From positions 56,306 to 120,305 of the forward strand of contig JAJEKV010000470.1 in assembly GCA_021234155.1 (NCBI GenBank): a DNA stretch of 64,000 nucleotides, written 5' to 3'. Origin of the DNA: Isoetes taiwanensis (Eukaryota > Streptophyta > Lycopodiopsida > Isoetales > Isoetaceae). How positions within the stretch are numbered: position 1 is the stretch's first letter; every line of letters starts with the position of its first letter. The translations under genes were made by a program, and so were the position numbers. A model generated the notes under the pieces. That model did not search any database. It was not told the origin of the DNA and was given only the letters and a program-made list of their open reading frames with translations. Of the stretch, positions 22,846 through 34,843 are shown in pieces.

Positions 22846-24283
22846 AAGCTACCCGATTTTCACAGATACAGCACATTCGGCCTTCAATGAGTGCACCGGA
22901 AACGAGGACAGACGGAGGAATTGGCGTTACTACCACTGTGGCCTCTTTGGCCCAACGGCCTCCCCGGTAAGCGCGCAGATGTGCACAACAGATAACACAG
23001 GGCACGAAAGTGCAAGCGATGGCAGCCCTCTCTTTGTGGCGGCTTGCTACTTCCCACATGCCGAGAGCAACTTTTACCACACGCATCTTGATGTGGATTA
23101 ACGTGAGCCCTATGTCGATCTATATATGATGACATACGTACATGCATAATTGGGCAAGGTCATGTTGCTTGAGATTTCAATGCGCACGGCCGCAGAGCGT
23201 GATCCCAAAATTCGCGACCTCTAGCCGAGGATGTTGCAAATGGACCCCGCTGAAGATGGTTTGGCCATACGCCGATGACGTACCGTGACACGGCATGGCC
23301 TAGAGTCGGCCGCTGGCTGGCAAAAGATCTTTGACTCGGGCCATTTGCAATGGGTCGGCATAGCTACCGCCCTCCGCCCGCCTTCACTTGTAGTGACAGG
23401 AGAACTGTGGGGGCGGCAGTGGGTGGATTACGCGGTAAGCAGACGAAAGCAATGCCTACACTTGATCACTTGTTTTCAAAGCAGGGACAGTGGTCGACGA
23501 GGAAGTAGACTCGACCATCACCGTTTTGCAGATAGATTGGCAGCCAACCGAAAGCATTCCATTGCCCCAACACCCCATGTACCGCGCTGGTGCCCGATTA
23601 TCGCGATCGCGCGGCGGTCTATGCGAGGGATGCTTGAGCATGAGTCACGGAGGCCGCAGCTTTCCCCACACTTCAACAGCAGACGCTCCAGCTTGAACCA
23701 AAGAAGGAGCGGGCCCTGAACTAGCCGCTTTGGGAGAGGCCGCCAACGATCATCCAAAGGTAAACCACCTTCCCCGCTAATAACCGGTTCGATGACGAAT
23801 GCGGGAGTTGAAACGATGGTCGGGCCAAGTGCTGGACTTCACCATTCGCCGCAGCCGTCTGGCCAATACCGCCTCCTTCCTCAAGACCAAGAAAGCCGCA
23901 CCTTTGCAAGGAGCACCAACAAAACAGATGTTTGGTCAGGATCGCTAGATCGCCACCCTAGGGCGAGAAAGATCTTGAGCAGCCCGCATGCCTTCGCCGT
24001 GAAATATTACCCCGCAATGGGTGTGAGATACTTGCGCCACTGATGACCCTAATAAAGCGCATCAGTACCTCCTCCGCATTGTGCCTAGCACTGGTCATTA
24101 CCGAAGGGGGATACCGGGCCCGCAACGCCGCTAATGGGAAGGCAGCAGATGGATGGATGGTGCGTAGCTTCGGCGGTCGGCCCCCAATGGTGCCGGTTCT
24201 CACAAAGACTCTTCAACATGGCATTGCAAGAAGGTTCCCCCAAGACCGACACCAAGAGAGTTGTGCCCATATAAAAAGCAAAG

Positions 24284-25006
24284 ATGGAATAAAATAATCC
24301 AGCTAAGGTTAGCCAAATGGCTATTTTGTAGCATTTTTGCCAAGAAAAAACGCTTAAAGTAAATGGGATAAATTGCCCAAAAAAAAGAAAAAATTTTAGC
24401 CCAATTTTTTTACACTAAGTGAGTTTTTAGATCGAATAGCCAAACCTCCACCTCCGCACAACTCCCTCCAGACAACAATTAGCCAAACTTAAGAAAGAGT
24501 GGACTTGGGAAAATGGATGGATTAGCCTAGTAGCCACACCACTAAAGAACAAGTTTTGGCACGATGTTGAAGTAGAAACTTTTATTTCAAGTATGAAGTT
24601 AATTATTAGGAGGAGGATCACAAATAGAAGGAACATCAGACTTTTTTCCTCGAGCTTTGAACATGTGCGATATGATTATGCATCAATTTATGTCTTTATT
24701 TTATTATTATATTAAGGAAGTTATAAGAATGATTATAATTACCATTTATTTTTCTATATTGAATTACATTGTAATAACAATAAGTTCAATGTCTTTGTCC
24801 AAAGGCTTGATATTTTTAAAAATAAGGATAGTGTGATGGCTAATATTTGACCTACATTTCAGGAAAAGTTTAGCCAAAGGCAAGAAACCATGATGGAGAA
24901 AAACCATTTAGTTTAGCCAAGTGTTAGAAACTTCTAGCTCCAATTCAAGGTAGTTTAGCTAAACCTATGTGGCTATACTAAAAATATAGGTAGTAATTTA
25001 TTCCAT
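24284..25006. mobile_element. 723-bp inverted-repeat element nested in the LINE
   Basis: ATGGAATAAAATAA at the left edge is mirrored by TAATTTATTCCAT at the right, and subterminal GGTTAGCCAAATGGCTATTTTG / TGGCTATACTAAAAATATAGG words are also inverted. The insert is AT-rich, has many TTAGCCAA words in both halves and interrupts GC-rich LINE sequence, so it is a younger non-autonomous DNA transposon. It encodes nothing recognisable. Confidence 0.55.
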
Positions 25007-25960
25007 GCAGTGGGGACCTCAATGTACCCCAAACTATCATCTACTATTATGGTCGGGCTCGCTTTGCCAAGTTGCTTGCCCGGGATTCTTCGACCACACT
25101 TTGGCCAGAGAATGGAGAAGTGCGGCTCACGCAGTAGGTTTCCTGTGCATTCTGTTTATTGACCATATCTTCACGCCAACACTCTATAGAGGGATAGCCT
25201 AATCAACGCTTTTAATCAGATCGCTGTTTTTGTGGATTTCGCAGCGCTTTTGACACGCTGCCTCGATGTCGGGGACGCATTGAGACAAAATTAGGGACCC
25301 CCGCCGACTTTGCGTAATGCTATATACGCACTATAATGCAGGCTTGCTCCCGGCCGCCCTCACAAATGCTCTGGGAGCCCAAGAAAGGTAGCATTGGGGT
25401 GCTTGGCTGCCCTCTATCCCCCGATTTTCTTCGGTTTGTACATTGACCAGCCTAGAAGAATGGCTAGCCGAGCACCGGGGGGGGAGCCGGCTGATGCACC
25501 ACATAATCCGCAACTCATATATGCCGATGATGTTGCCCCCGCCGCATATACCCCCTAGAGGGACATGCAACGCCACCGGATGCTTTGACACTTTCTCGCC
25601 AATTCACCGACATGAGTTAACTTGGCCAAGATAAGGGTGCTGCTGGTACCATCATCCCGCACCCACGCCTTCCCCTCATTCACTTACCAGGGCGTGTAGT
25701 GGAGGTGGCTCAGTTTATAAGTATTTGGGCATTCAGTTTTCTACTACCACACACCGATGCATCCATCGTTACTGGTCACCGCAGCCGAAAGCCCCAGATG
25801 CAATGCAAAACAAATACAAGGCGAAGTCAGATGCATGGGGTCACCGTGCACACTTGTTCGTGGCCTTGGTTGAACCGGGTCCTCCTCTATGGGGCGTATG
25901 TGGGGCCGCTGATATCCCTCACCACTTGGAACCATCTAGAGCGTGTACGTAAGGCCTTCT
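25007..25960 (+). CDS. LINE reverse transcriptase domain, broken
   Basis: In successive frames: GSLCQVACPGFFDHTLARE (family GSLFAKLLAR..DHTLARE), a FIDHIFT segment, AVFVDF followed by SAFDTLPR after a shift (catalytic Asp A), IGV..GCPLSP.FFGLYID (domain B region), LIYADDVA (catalytic YADD at about 25520), then a YKYLGIQFS motif at about 25717-25743 and a thumb-like AMQNKYKAKSDAW. The order and spacing fit one LINE RT with several indels. This copy cannot encode an intact enzyme as sequenced. Confidence 0.8.
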
Positions 25961-26925
25961 TGGCCCCGTAACCGGAGTGAAATCCACGGGTCCCATATCG
26001 ATCTTGCCCAGAGACAAAGCCTTCCATTACGTAGAGCCGCTACCGAACGCCACCTTATTTACTTCCGTAAGGTGGTGGCTATGGATGAAGCCCTGCCGCC
26101 CAACCTTGCTTTGGCGCGGCGATGGCCCGCAATGACTCAAAGCCCATTGAAAGACAAGCAAGCCCTGGTTCTCGCTATGGAATGTGCAGTGCACACGATG
26201 TGGACCAAAGGTATACACCAAGGAACGCTACGCCTTTGAAGCAAGATTGATGCTTGCTTCATGGCCAAGCTTTGGGATGCAGAGGCCCCCAAAGGCTACA
26301 TGTCAAGGTGGCAAATTATCCCACGCTGGTGTTAATCCCATGCTCACGAGGGGCCCACACCACTACCCTCACGCGCGACCCATCTACCCATGAAAAGCCG
26401 CCAGGTGATTGCTTCCCATTCGCGACAGTGCACACCACCTCCGTGATTGAGACAGGAGATGGATTGGGGAGCCGCTGCGGAGGACAGAGTCGGCCGGGCT
26501 GCCGCCAACAGGCCATTGAGATGAAAAAAGTCACGCCTCCGTGCTCCGTCATGCATCAAAGATATCCGCTCGATATGTTCGGGTTAGTTGTGCCCCATCG
26601 TGCTTTTGCATGAGCTATTGAGCACGGGCCTGTGAGGGCTTGTTGGGATCAGACTCGGGAGGTAATGGATACGCTGGACTCGCTTATGCCCCCGTCCGGA
26701 CATTAACCTCGCCGCTTGTACTTGTGATTATGTATATAATCAGGCAAGATGTCAAAGATCCTTATTGCTACTAGTTGTTTTTCCTCAAAACCCTTCTTCA
26801 AGGGGGTTTTTAATCCTGGTAGTAATACGCCTAACGCTTCTCTTTGTACTTGGGTCCCATAGGCCGCTTGGTCTCCGGACTTATAAAATCATATTCTATT
26901 CTATTCTATTCTAAGGTGTCTTCAG

Positions 26926-27335
26926 ACATCTTAGATTACGCTTTATGGCCGCCTCGTATCTCCGCATCCGGCCCAAATATAACCATCTTCATTTAAAACA
27001 CATTCGCGGCTCCCATCTTCCAAAGACAAAATGTCGTAAGGGCATAAATCCAAAAGCAGCAAATAGAGAGAAAGAGTTGTGAATCTTGTTATCGAGGTAT
27101 ATCTCATGCAATCATTTCAGTAAAGGACCTTTTCAGAGTACCTGGTCAAAACAAATTCGGTCGATGGATATGACTTACAATATTGGTGATGGCAAACTCA
27201 GATCATAATCACAACGATGTAGTAATCTACCTTACTCAATTGCTCCTATGTTGCAATATGCTTTTAAAACATCCAACAAGATTACTATACCGATTCAAAA
27301 CTTTCTTGGTGCATTCTTTCAAAGCAATAAAGAGC
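26926..27335. other. Intergenic between LINE end and PPR remnant
   Basis: No gene recognised; a further part of the PPR 3' region may lie here. Confidence 0.4.
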
Positions 27336-27339
27336 CAAA

Positions 27340-28055
27340 TGGCTATGACCATGTTGGGCATATCGCGGAAATCCTAATTCCCCATATGATCGACATTGGT
27401 TCTATGCCTTCTTGCCGTGATCTTTTTCAAAATATTCTAGTGCCAAAACACTCTCTTCACGCCAGATATCTTGCAATCACGATACCCCATGATATTATAT
27501 CCCATAGATAGTTAGATTATGAAATGTTTTGCATGCTTCCTCTAGACTCCTACATTTGGAGTACATATCAACCAAGCTACTTTTTACAATGACTTCTGAT
27601 TGAAGATCTTGCCCGATGATCTTGGAAGATCCTATCCTTTGTAAGGATTTTATTCAAGGTGCATGCTTAAGGGCAGCAAATAGAATATATTTATTGAAGT
27701 CCGCACCTGAAAGTTGCAACTTCCAGAATAGATCAATGGTTGTTTGACCATGGAAGCTTCGCATTTGCAAAACTGGTTGCAGCCTAGGTGTGAGGGCTCG
27801 GTTTTAAGTTCTTATTCAAGGTCTGATTGGTCTCATTTAAACCATCATAATACGTGAAAATGCAAAAGAGATGGTCTTCAAAAAGAGAATCCAATCAAGT
27901 CCACTATCCGTAAGTGCCTGGACTTGCCTTCCACATCTCAAATCTTTTTCTTTTTCACATTCCTAAAGGAAGCCATAAACATTATCCCAGTTGATTGAAA
28001 TACCTTGCTGCTGCATGCATTTCGTTGCTTCCACGGCTTGACACAGCCAACCATC
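27340..28055 (-). pseudogene. PPR protein pseudogene
   Basis: Minus-strand frames give, from the amino end, MDDGWLCQAVEATKCMQQQG, DLRCGRQVQALTDSGLDWI, VIVKSSLVDMYSKCRSLEEA followed by CKTFHNL, and QEGIEPMSIIW. Spacing and motifs are those of a plant PLS-type PPR protein, normally 10 or more repeats in an organelle RNA-editing or processing factor. Only an N-terminal leader and about three motifs are visible, with internal stops and frameshifts and no C-terminal E/DYW region. It may be a processed remnant or a decayed gene. Confidence 0.7.
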
Positions 28056-28059
28056 ATCC

Positions 28060-29910
28060 ATAAAACTTGTGAATCTAGAAATGTTATGTTTCACAAGACA
28101 ACAGATTGTCAACCCAGAAAAGGTCCAAATGTAAAGAATAAAAATCTTTCTGGTAAATTACCTGCGCTCATTTTTGCATTCTGAATAGCCTGACCAGAAA
28201 ATATATAAATTCTTCTGTTAAATTACCTCCGATCGTTTCTACATTTCAAAAAGCCTGATCAGAACATATATGCAAACAGGTTATGCTTCGTGAAACCCAA
28301 AAACCAAAAAAAAAAAAAGGTTTGAAGGGGCCTTGTTGCCATTACAGGAGAAGACTTCAGAAAACCCTGTTGTCTGCAAACCCTGGATCCCTGGTTTCAA
28401 CCTTTTCCAGGTCGAGATCATTTAAATTGTCTGAACCGATACCGACATCATCCCTTTCTTCTATTATTTTAGTGATCTTTATTTTGCTTGGATGCTTCTG
28501 CCATACATGACATTGTTGCCTTGAAACCCACTGCACACGCGTGGCTTTATTCCTTGCTCTATTCTTTCGCAGCACTGCCGACCCATTTCCCTCTGCCCGC
28601 ATTTTTGCTTTTCATGGGCTCTTGGATGATCCATGCCCCGTGAATATGGCGGAGAGGACCAGATAATGATGTGGGCGTAACAAAACCCTAAGTTGAAGGG
28701 TCTCGAGCCTTGCATGTAAAGCAAGGAAAAAAATACTTTTGTTAGCATAGAACCTTAAATTATAAAAAATATATATCAAAAATTTGGGGATTCAACCATT
28801 GGAAAGTGTCATCGAAAATTAAAATGAGTGTATGTGCACTCTAGATGTACCGATTAGTACGTGTCATGGAATACTATCATCAAATCATATAAAAACCTTA
28901 GGAAAAAAGTACAAAAATACAAAAACAACCCCTTGTTATAATGCTAGATATTCGTATATTTCAAATAAACTTGGCCATTACCCAATACACTTGATTAACC
29001 CTATCCTTTCAATATATTTCCCCCGGGGGATGCACTTAGTAATAAAAGGGTATGGACATCTGCGTTCGAAGTGTGCCCAAAAACATCCCTAGTATACTGA
29101 TCTGTGGAAGCTAATTTAACCCCTAAAGTATATATTTTGCCCCAGATAATGGCAAAAAAACCCCCTAATGGTAAGTATACAAATACTGAATGGTAAAAAA
29201 AACCCCCCTTTCTTGCACACATGTCCCGTACTGCAAAGAATACTGAATCCCCCGGGATATTTCCCCTTTGTCTACAACGTTGCTTGGGGCTGCATAGTGC
29301 CCAAATTTCAGCAACATAGAACCATCATTTTTGGAGAAGAATGGCATTTTTTGGAATGTCTAGTTTTTCCATAAGATTTTTTTTACAGGTTATAAATATC
29401 TCATCAGTTCTACGTTTTCATCATCCGCCATTCTCTTGAGCGTTCCATCTTTTTGTGTTTTGTCTTCCTACTTTCCCACCCTCCCATGCCCTTTTGCAAT
29501 ATACTTGAAATGTGTGGTCTTTTTTCCTCACCTCGTTTGTTTATGTTTCCTTCATTTGTAATTTATGGGGTGCCTTTTGCATTTGATATCTTTCGCCTAG
29601 GCATATGTTCTTCCCCGCCCGCTTTCCGTTGTTGAGTTATTTGACGGATGTTCTTCCCCCACAAGTTTGTAGATGTCATTCCCGGTTATGCGGGATGTTC
29701 TTCCTCGTCCCTTCGCTTATGCTCATTTTATATGGGTGGTTTGCTCGGTTCTTGCTTCATATTGAACCGAAATATTTTCTCGTGATGCTTGTTTTGGGCT
29801 TTGACATGACTAATAGTTCCTTAACGTGTTTCAGTTTTGTTCGTTGATTTGAATTCGCCATGGCTTCATAACTACTGGACATCTATTTCAAGCCACATTC
29901 GAGGTGGAGC
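28060..29910. other. Intergenic, no gene recognised
   Basis: Short frames only. Around 28960-29370 there are several C-runs and CCCCGGGGG palindromes. 29440-29860 is pyrimidine-rich on the plus strand. I see no family resemblance. Confidence 0.45.
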
Positions 29911-29914
29911 CGTG

Positions 29915-30125
29915 GGCTTCATAACTATGGATGAATTTTCAACGACTTCGCGACTGGTCAAACTATTATGGCCATTTGAGTTTGCAATTGTTATGTGAAG
30001 ATCAAGGGTTGCACAAGGATTATTTGGCTTCATAACTATGGATGAATTTTTTCAACGCCTTCTTCACAAGCTATCATGGCCATTTGAGTTTGCAATTGTT
30101 ATGTGAAGATCGCGGATGGCAATGA
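29915..30125 (+). repeat. 111-bp tandem duplication
   Basis: GGCTTCATAACTATGGATGA starts at 29915 and 30026, and both units contain CATTTGAGTTTGCAATTGTT. The region just downstream (about 30165-30250) carries a third TTTTCCTCCGAAAACCC...GGGGTTTTTATTCCG hairpin like the two LINE 3' ends, so the duplication may belong to a LINE 3' UTR. Confidence 0.75.
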
Positions 30126-30387
30126 TAGTTGGATGATGCACTTGTATGACTCCTAGTCTGTTATTTATCTCCATGGTTTTCCTCCGAAAACCCGAAAGGG
30201 CGGGGTTTTTATTCCGCTTGATAAATCTCGACTTTTGAGATTCATTGTGGCTTATCTTTTTTTCTTATTGAAACCCTCGTAATTGTCTACTTCCAGGGTT
30301 TATATGGTTTCTATCTTTCTATCCAATCGCTTTTACTACTATGCTATTGTACTTTGACTTTTTTGTTTTATATGGCTTTCTCCTATG

Positions 30388-31715
30388 CTAGTGAGAATGA
30401 ATGAGAATGAGAATGATTTTTATCGCCCACCGAGGCCAATCGCCTATGGGACCTATAAGGAGCGCCAAAGAAACTTATTACCGTCCGGTTAAAACCCTCA
30501 CCAAGGGTTTTCGAGGGAAAAACCGTGGCGGTAATAAGAATGTCGCAAACCTGCATAAGTATACATCAATGTTTATATACATGTCAAGTGTGCCCGAGGA
30601 CATAGCTGATCTCGCATGTCCATAACCTCTCGAAGATATGATCCCAAAGACCGCACGGATGCCGTGGCTCAATGTCACATGTAACGGCTGGCCGAGGCCC
30701 CTTTCAACTCAAAGATATCGCGGTCCGAATTTGATCACATGGCGGGCAACTTTGAAGGGTATGAGATTCATCCTCAATGACTCCCATTTGGCAAAGATTG
30801 GACGGGAAAGCCCGCCCCGGGCGTGGCTCACCAATCCATCGCACTTTGTCTCAATTCGAAGATGATGCCCCCCCTCGCATAATGGAGGCAATGAGTCCAC
30901 GCCTTTTCATGGGCAAAGTGGGTACGCAGTAGCATTTGCGGCCTCGTTCCAATGTGGGATTTATGTGGATACCGGGTAGTGTGTCAGTTCCTTGACTGTT
31001 CAAGGGCATTGGCATCCCAAAGCTTGCCGAGGAAGCAATCGCCAAGATATTGCCTCAAGCTATGGCGGCGCCTCTGCTTTGCACATGTATGCACCCAGGT
31101 TCTCGCACATTCCATCTAGCCAACCATTGAGCTCTCTTTTCCCTCCTCCAAAGAAGCCTTGAGTATGCTATGCTCCATTGCCATGATATGTTTGGTTTGG
31201 GAGACGCAGCATGGCCCATATTGACCACCTTCTGAAAATAGACAATGTGGCGATCAAGGGTCTCCCAAGAGGCAAGAATCCTGCCTCCCTGGGTAGAATT
31301 TGATATGGGAGTTGTGGACTTCACCCCTAGTGCTCATTTAAGAAGGCTTTCTCTCGACCTCGCCCAAGTCATTCCCAAGTAGCAAGTGATACCACTGGGG
31401 CCCCATACTTCCACCCCTCGTGATAAAAGGACAAAGCTCCACTAAGACCTTGAACAAAGCGCGGACGATGGGCCCCAATCATACAACTCGCTCTATGACT
31501 ATTGTTTTGCATTGCATATAGTGCCTTCCATACCGCCACTTTGTAGAGTGTATGGATGTGTCCCAAAGGCATAGTAGAAGGAAACTCCACTCCCAAATAT
31601 TTGTATGTGGATGCAACTTCCACATTTTGGCCTCGGTAACTGAAGGAGGGGACCCTCGGCTGACGTGAAGATGATATGAAAACCACCTTAGTCTTGGCCA
31701 GGTTTCACTAGCCAT
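30388..31715 (-). mobile_element. LINE fragment, same family as 22850-26925, 5'-truncated
   Basis: The minus strand encodes KTKVVF, then YKYLGVEFPSTMPLGHIHTL, then KALYAMQNNSHRA and a degraded C-terminal domain (LETLDRHIVYFQKVVNMGHA; the plus-strand copy at 26050 gives a similar RHLIYFRKVVAMDEA). The 3' end has the shared AAAACCC...GGGTTTT hairpin, GGTCCCATAGGC and a tail of (ATTCTC)n at about 30390-30415. Only the region after the RT active site remains, so the copy was truncated during insertion. Frameshifts near 31370 and 31055 break it. Confidence 0.78.
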
Positions 31716-31719
31716 ATGT

Positions 31720-32728
31720 TGTTATTATTTTTGCTAGAAGAGTCTTCCCATGAATGTTGAATTAGTTGGATGGACACTTACGCTCCAAAGATGTAACATG
31801 ATCCACACATAAGCTCTAAAACCAACAAAATTGCCATTTTCAAGTGCTAAAGGCCAAAAATAGACACATAAACATCCAAAATAATGTTTTAAACTTACCT
31901 TTAACTCTAAATAAAACTTTGTCAACTTTTACCTCTAGCCACGAATCTTCTTAAACATCATTGCCACACCGCCTGATTATTACAAATTTTATAATACTTA
32001 TCGTCGTTCGATTTAAAAGTGCTTCAACATTGCCAATGACATCAAAAATCAAGAATACCAGTCCACATACTTCATGCTCTTCATGTGAATTACTGGAGTT
32101 AGTAGTTGAAAATGGGATACATGTATGGACAGGTCAAGTGGATATAATGGATGGAGTGGTTCATGCAGACACAATTATAGTACTCTTCACTACTAGTCGT
32201 TGGTTTCAATCGCTAGCTATCTTTTATTCAATTCTTTTTAGAAATTCTAAACTACATTCGATGCAAGAGCCATGCAAAACACACATATATATGACCAAAG
32301 AGACTCCTCAAAACTTAAAACTTAAATAGACGAATTGAACTTGTGTTGTTGAACTCAATAGCTAACCAATACTTCAAGATAGGTAGGCATTTCAGTTATT
32401 AGTAGAAACTTGTTCTTCCTTCCACTACAATTCACCCTGTCTATATTGCAAGGATAACCTACAATGCATTAGCACATTATTTTAGTATATTTAGGCCTTT
32501 CTTTCACCAATTCCATGAATTTATAGACCAAGGAAATTCCACAATGAACAAAATAGGGCTTTATTAGGTACATGCATTTAGGGGAACCCGCTCCATCTCA
32601 CTCCATTTCAATATCTTCTATGGATATATGTCTTGGCGACTTCAACGACTTCGGTAGTATAGCTTTGGAGGTCCTATCAATGGGTTATCATTAGGGTTTT
32701 CCCTCAAAACCAAAAGTCCATCCTCTCC
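31720..32728. other. AT-rich intergenic DNA
   Basis: A plus-strand frame at 31961-32329 (about 120 residues) has no recognisable domain. No RNA gene seen. Confidence 0.45.
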
Positions 32729-32731
32729 GGT

Positions 32732-33238
32732 TGTAGCGTTCTAACCGACATGCCCTTAACCAATTGGGCAAAAACATCTAGACGTTTATGAGTAGTTGCT
32801 TCTACTCATTTATGCCAGTTTCTCGGGAATGTGACACCAAGATCCACTCGAGTACCAACTGGGTAAAAATATCTAGACATTTATAAGTAGTTGCTTCTAC
32901 TCACGGTTTCCGTGAATGCGACACCAAGATCCACTCGAGTGGTCCTCGAAAGCATTGCTTCCTGGGGAACACAACGCACCGGACACAACCACACGCATAC
33001 TTCCCTACACCGTGGAATTACATGTCATATTGATAGCCATGTCATTTATGCCCCCATAGAGACTCAAAACTCGAGACTTGCTCTGATACCAAATGTAACG
33101 TTCCTAACCGACATGCCGTTAACCAACTGGGCAAAAACATCTAGATGTTTATGAATAGTTACTTCAATCCATTTATGGGGGTGTCTCGGGAACACGACAT
33201 CAAGATCCACTCGAGCGGTCTGCCATGGGTCCGTTACA
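32732..33238 (-). mobile_element. TRIM-like miniature LTR element
   Basis: The right terminal repeat 33094-33238 is 145 bp and bounded by TGTAACG...CGTTACA. Immediately inside on the minus strand lies TGGTATCAGAGCAAG (33077-33091), the classic primer site for the 3' end of initiator tRNA-Met. A second, diverged copy of the repeat starts TGTAGCG at 32732 and contains an internal tandem duplication (about 32760-32853 and 32854-32945). The internal region is only about 150 bp and non-coding. Size, primer site and repeat ends fit TRIM elements. Confidence 0.7.
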
Positions 33239-34285
33239 TCTCTTGCTCCCTGTTTTTTTCCAACATATTGTAGATTGTTGTTGTGATGGATAACATGCTT
33301 ACCAATTTTTTGTGTTGCAAGTCCATCATCAGAATGCAAGTTTTCTGTGGTATATCATTAACAATCCATACACTAGGGCACTAGATAACTAATCCAAGTT
33401 GTTTATTTAATGTAGTTTGTGGTCTAACATGGCATGCAAAAGTAACTTAAAGCTATGATTATGCTATGACTCCACTTCATATGATAATGTTAAGACTTTA
33501 GGCTTAAATCTACAATGGTTCTATCTAGCCTTTTAATTAAGTTCGTTCCAAAGGCCTAAAACCCCAATTAGAGATTCACCTATCTTAACATTTGGAAACA
33601 ATGTCTAGATTTCTGCTAGGGAAAATAGAAAAGTAATGGTGCTTCATAACCAAAATGCAGAAGCAAGAGAGTTTCCCCAGTTGAACCAAAGTAGCAAACA
33701 AATTCTGCAAAGCAAAAACAAGAATCCACGCATTTTCCAACAAACCACTAGCAAGATCCACTTCCAAGGCTCTTATTCATAAGACACAGCTCTGAACATG
33801 GCTCTAGTAAACCCATGCTTAATCACAAAGAAGAAACAGGTTAAGATAAAGAAGATGAGCTTAATACCTGAATGAAAGATACATTTATTGAAATTGAGAT
33901 ACAATAAGTATACAGGTATGCTGAGCTCTATACGAACAACTCCGTGTTGGATAAGCTTGATATGGTACGAGCCACTGGGATATTCAGCTGCTTTAGATGA
34001 GAGGTGAAGAATGATGTACTATGGTTGAATCAAGAATTAAAGATGTAGCCTACTTGGTTGAATTAAGAATGGATTAGGTGGATTTTTTGGCTGGTTGGTT
34101 GCTCTAGAAGTTTCAAAAGAGCACGGACCTTGGGTGACCAAAAAAAAAGGAACTTCATTATGGAAGACTAGCATGAGTGGAATAATGGTCGGTGGTAATA
34201 TTATTCTCAATCGCATCAAATTAGCCGAGGTCATACCCAAAAAAAGCCAACATGGTCAGTTACAATTTATACGCACACAAAATCT
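33239..34285. other. Region upstream of the ABCG gene
   Basis: AT-rich with no gene recognised; probably holds the ABCG promoter, but no unambiguous TATA box could be tied to a start site. Confidence 0.4.
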
Positions 34286-34286
34286 A

Positions 34287-34320
34287 CCCCCGCCAAATAA
34301 AAAAGAAAAAAATGGCGGGG
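34287..34320. promoter_or_regulatory. GC-stem inverted repeat upstream of ABCG
   Basis: CCCCGCCA and TGGCGGGG are separated by an A-rich 17-nt spacer about 60 bp before the uORF. TGGCGGG resembles an E2F-type site, but the link is speculative. Confidence 0.35.
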
Positions 34321-34376
34321 TTGATAAACACCCCAGCATTTGGCTCCCATTTTTTTCCCTTTTGTTTAATCCGTCC

Positions 34377-34412
34377 ATGGCTCCTCCGTCGATCCGGTCT
34401 GCTCGCGATTAG
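34377..34412 (+). CDS. Possible upstream ORF in the ABCG 5' UTR
   Basis: ATG at 34377 opens an 11-codon frame ending in TAG at 34410-34412. The TAG abuts a candidate splice donor AG|GTAAGC. If the transcript starts upstream, the uORF could restrain translation of the main frame. Too short to judge by coding content. Confidence 0.3.
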   Translation: MAPPSIRSARD

Positions 34413-34770
34413 GTAAGCCGCATTGCCGGAATTGGCCCTCTCTCGGCAGTTGAATCATGCCTCTCTTCTTTCTTATCTGCCTTTTTCTAGATACCGATTT
34501 CTTGTTTTTCTGTTTCAATCGTCTCTCCTTTCTTTTTCGCTTCTTGCTCCAAAATCCTGTTAAATATGTATGTTTAGAGTACCCAGATTCAGTTCCGGCA
34601 AAATTTCAGCCTTTTCCAGCCTTAGAAAATGTGCTCTAATGGTTTTCCAGCTTTAGATTCTTGAATCGTCTTGGTTTTCAGTTCTGGTTCAATATGATAT
34701 AATCTTTGATATTGAAAACATGTCGATTCGTCTTTAAAGTCTTTGACTATAAGATCTTGCTTCTTTCCAG
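34413..34770 (+). other. Candidate 5' UTR intron of ABCG
   Basis: Donor GTAAGC at 34413 and acceptor TTCTTTCCAG ending at 34770, with a T-rich body between, delimit a 358-bp intron. The spliced leader would then reach the ATG at 34844 without a long detour. Confidence 0.45.
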
Positions 34771-34843
34771 GATCTTGCTGATCCGACCTTAATCCGGTGA
34801 ATTTGATATGATTTAAAACGATTTGGCTTCAACATTTTCATGC

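Larger units (their letters stand above)
22850..26925 (+). mobile_element. Non-LTR retrotransposon (LINE), YADD/YKYLG family, decayed
   Basis: A GC-rich block in AT-rich flanks. The 5' half is too damaged to prove an endonuclease, though FDDEC at about 23790 fits the linker of such ORFs. Reverse transcriptase motifs are clear at 25007-25960. The 3' end has an AAAACCCTTCTTCAAGGGGGTTTT hairpin-type stretch (26785-26808) and terminates in (ATTCT)n at about 26895-26915. The same 3' sequence occurs on the other strand at 30400-30600. It is interrupted by a 723-bp element (24284-25006). Clade resembles Dualen/RandI-like LINEs known from algae and early plants; that placement is from memory. Confidence 0.75.

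Noticed and set aside
22733-24300. Several 60-144 residue frames on both strands
   Set aside because: GC-rich decayed LINE sequence with overlapping frames and no consistent motif; treated as shadows.
34823-34843. Seven-codon N-terminal extension of ABCG
   Set aside because: The upstream start is TTG; the first ATG is at 34844 and suits the family better.
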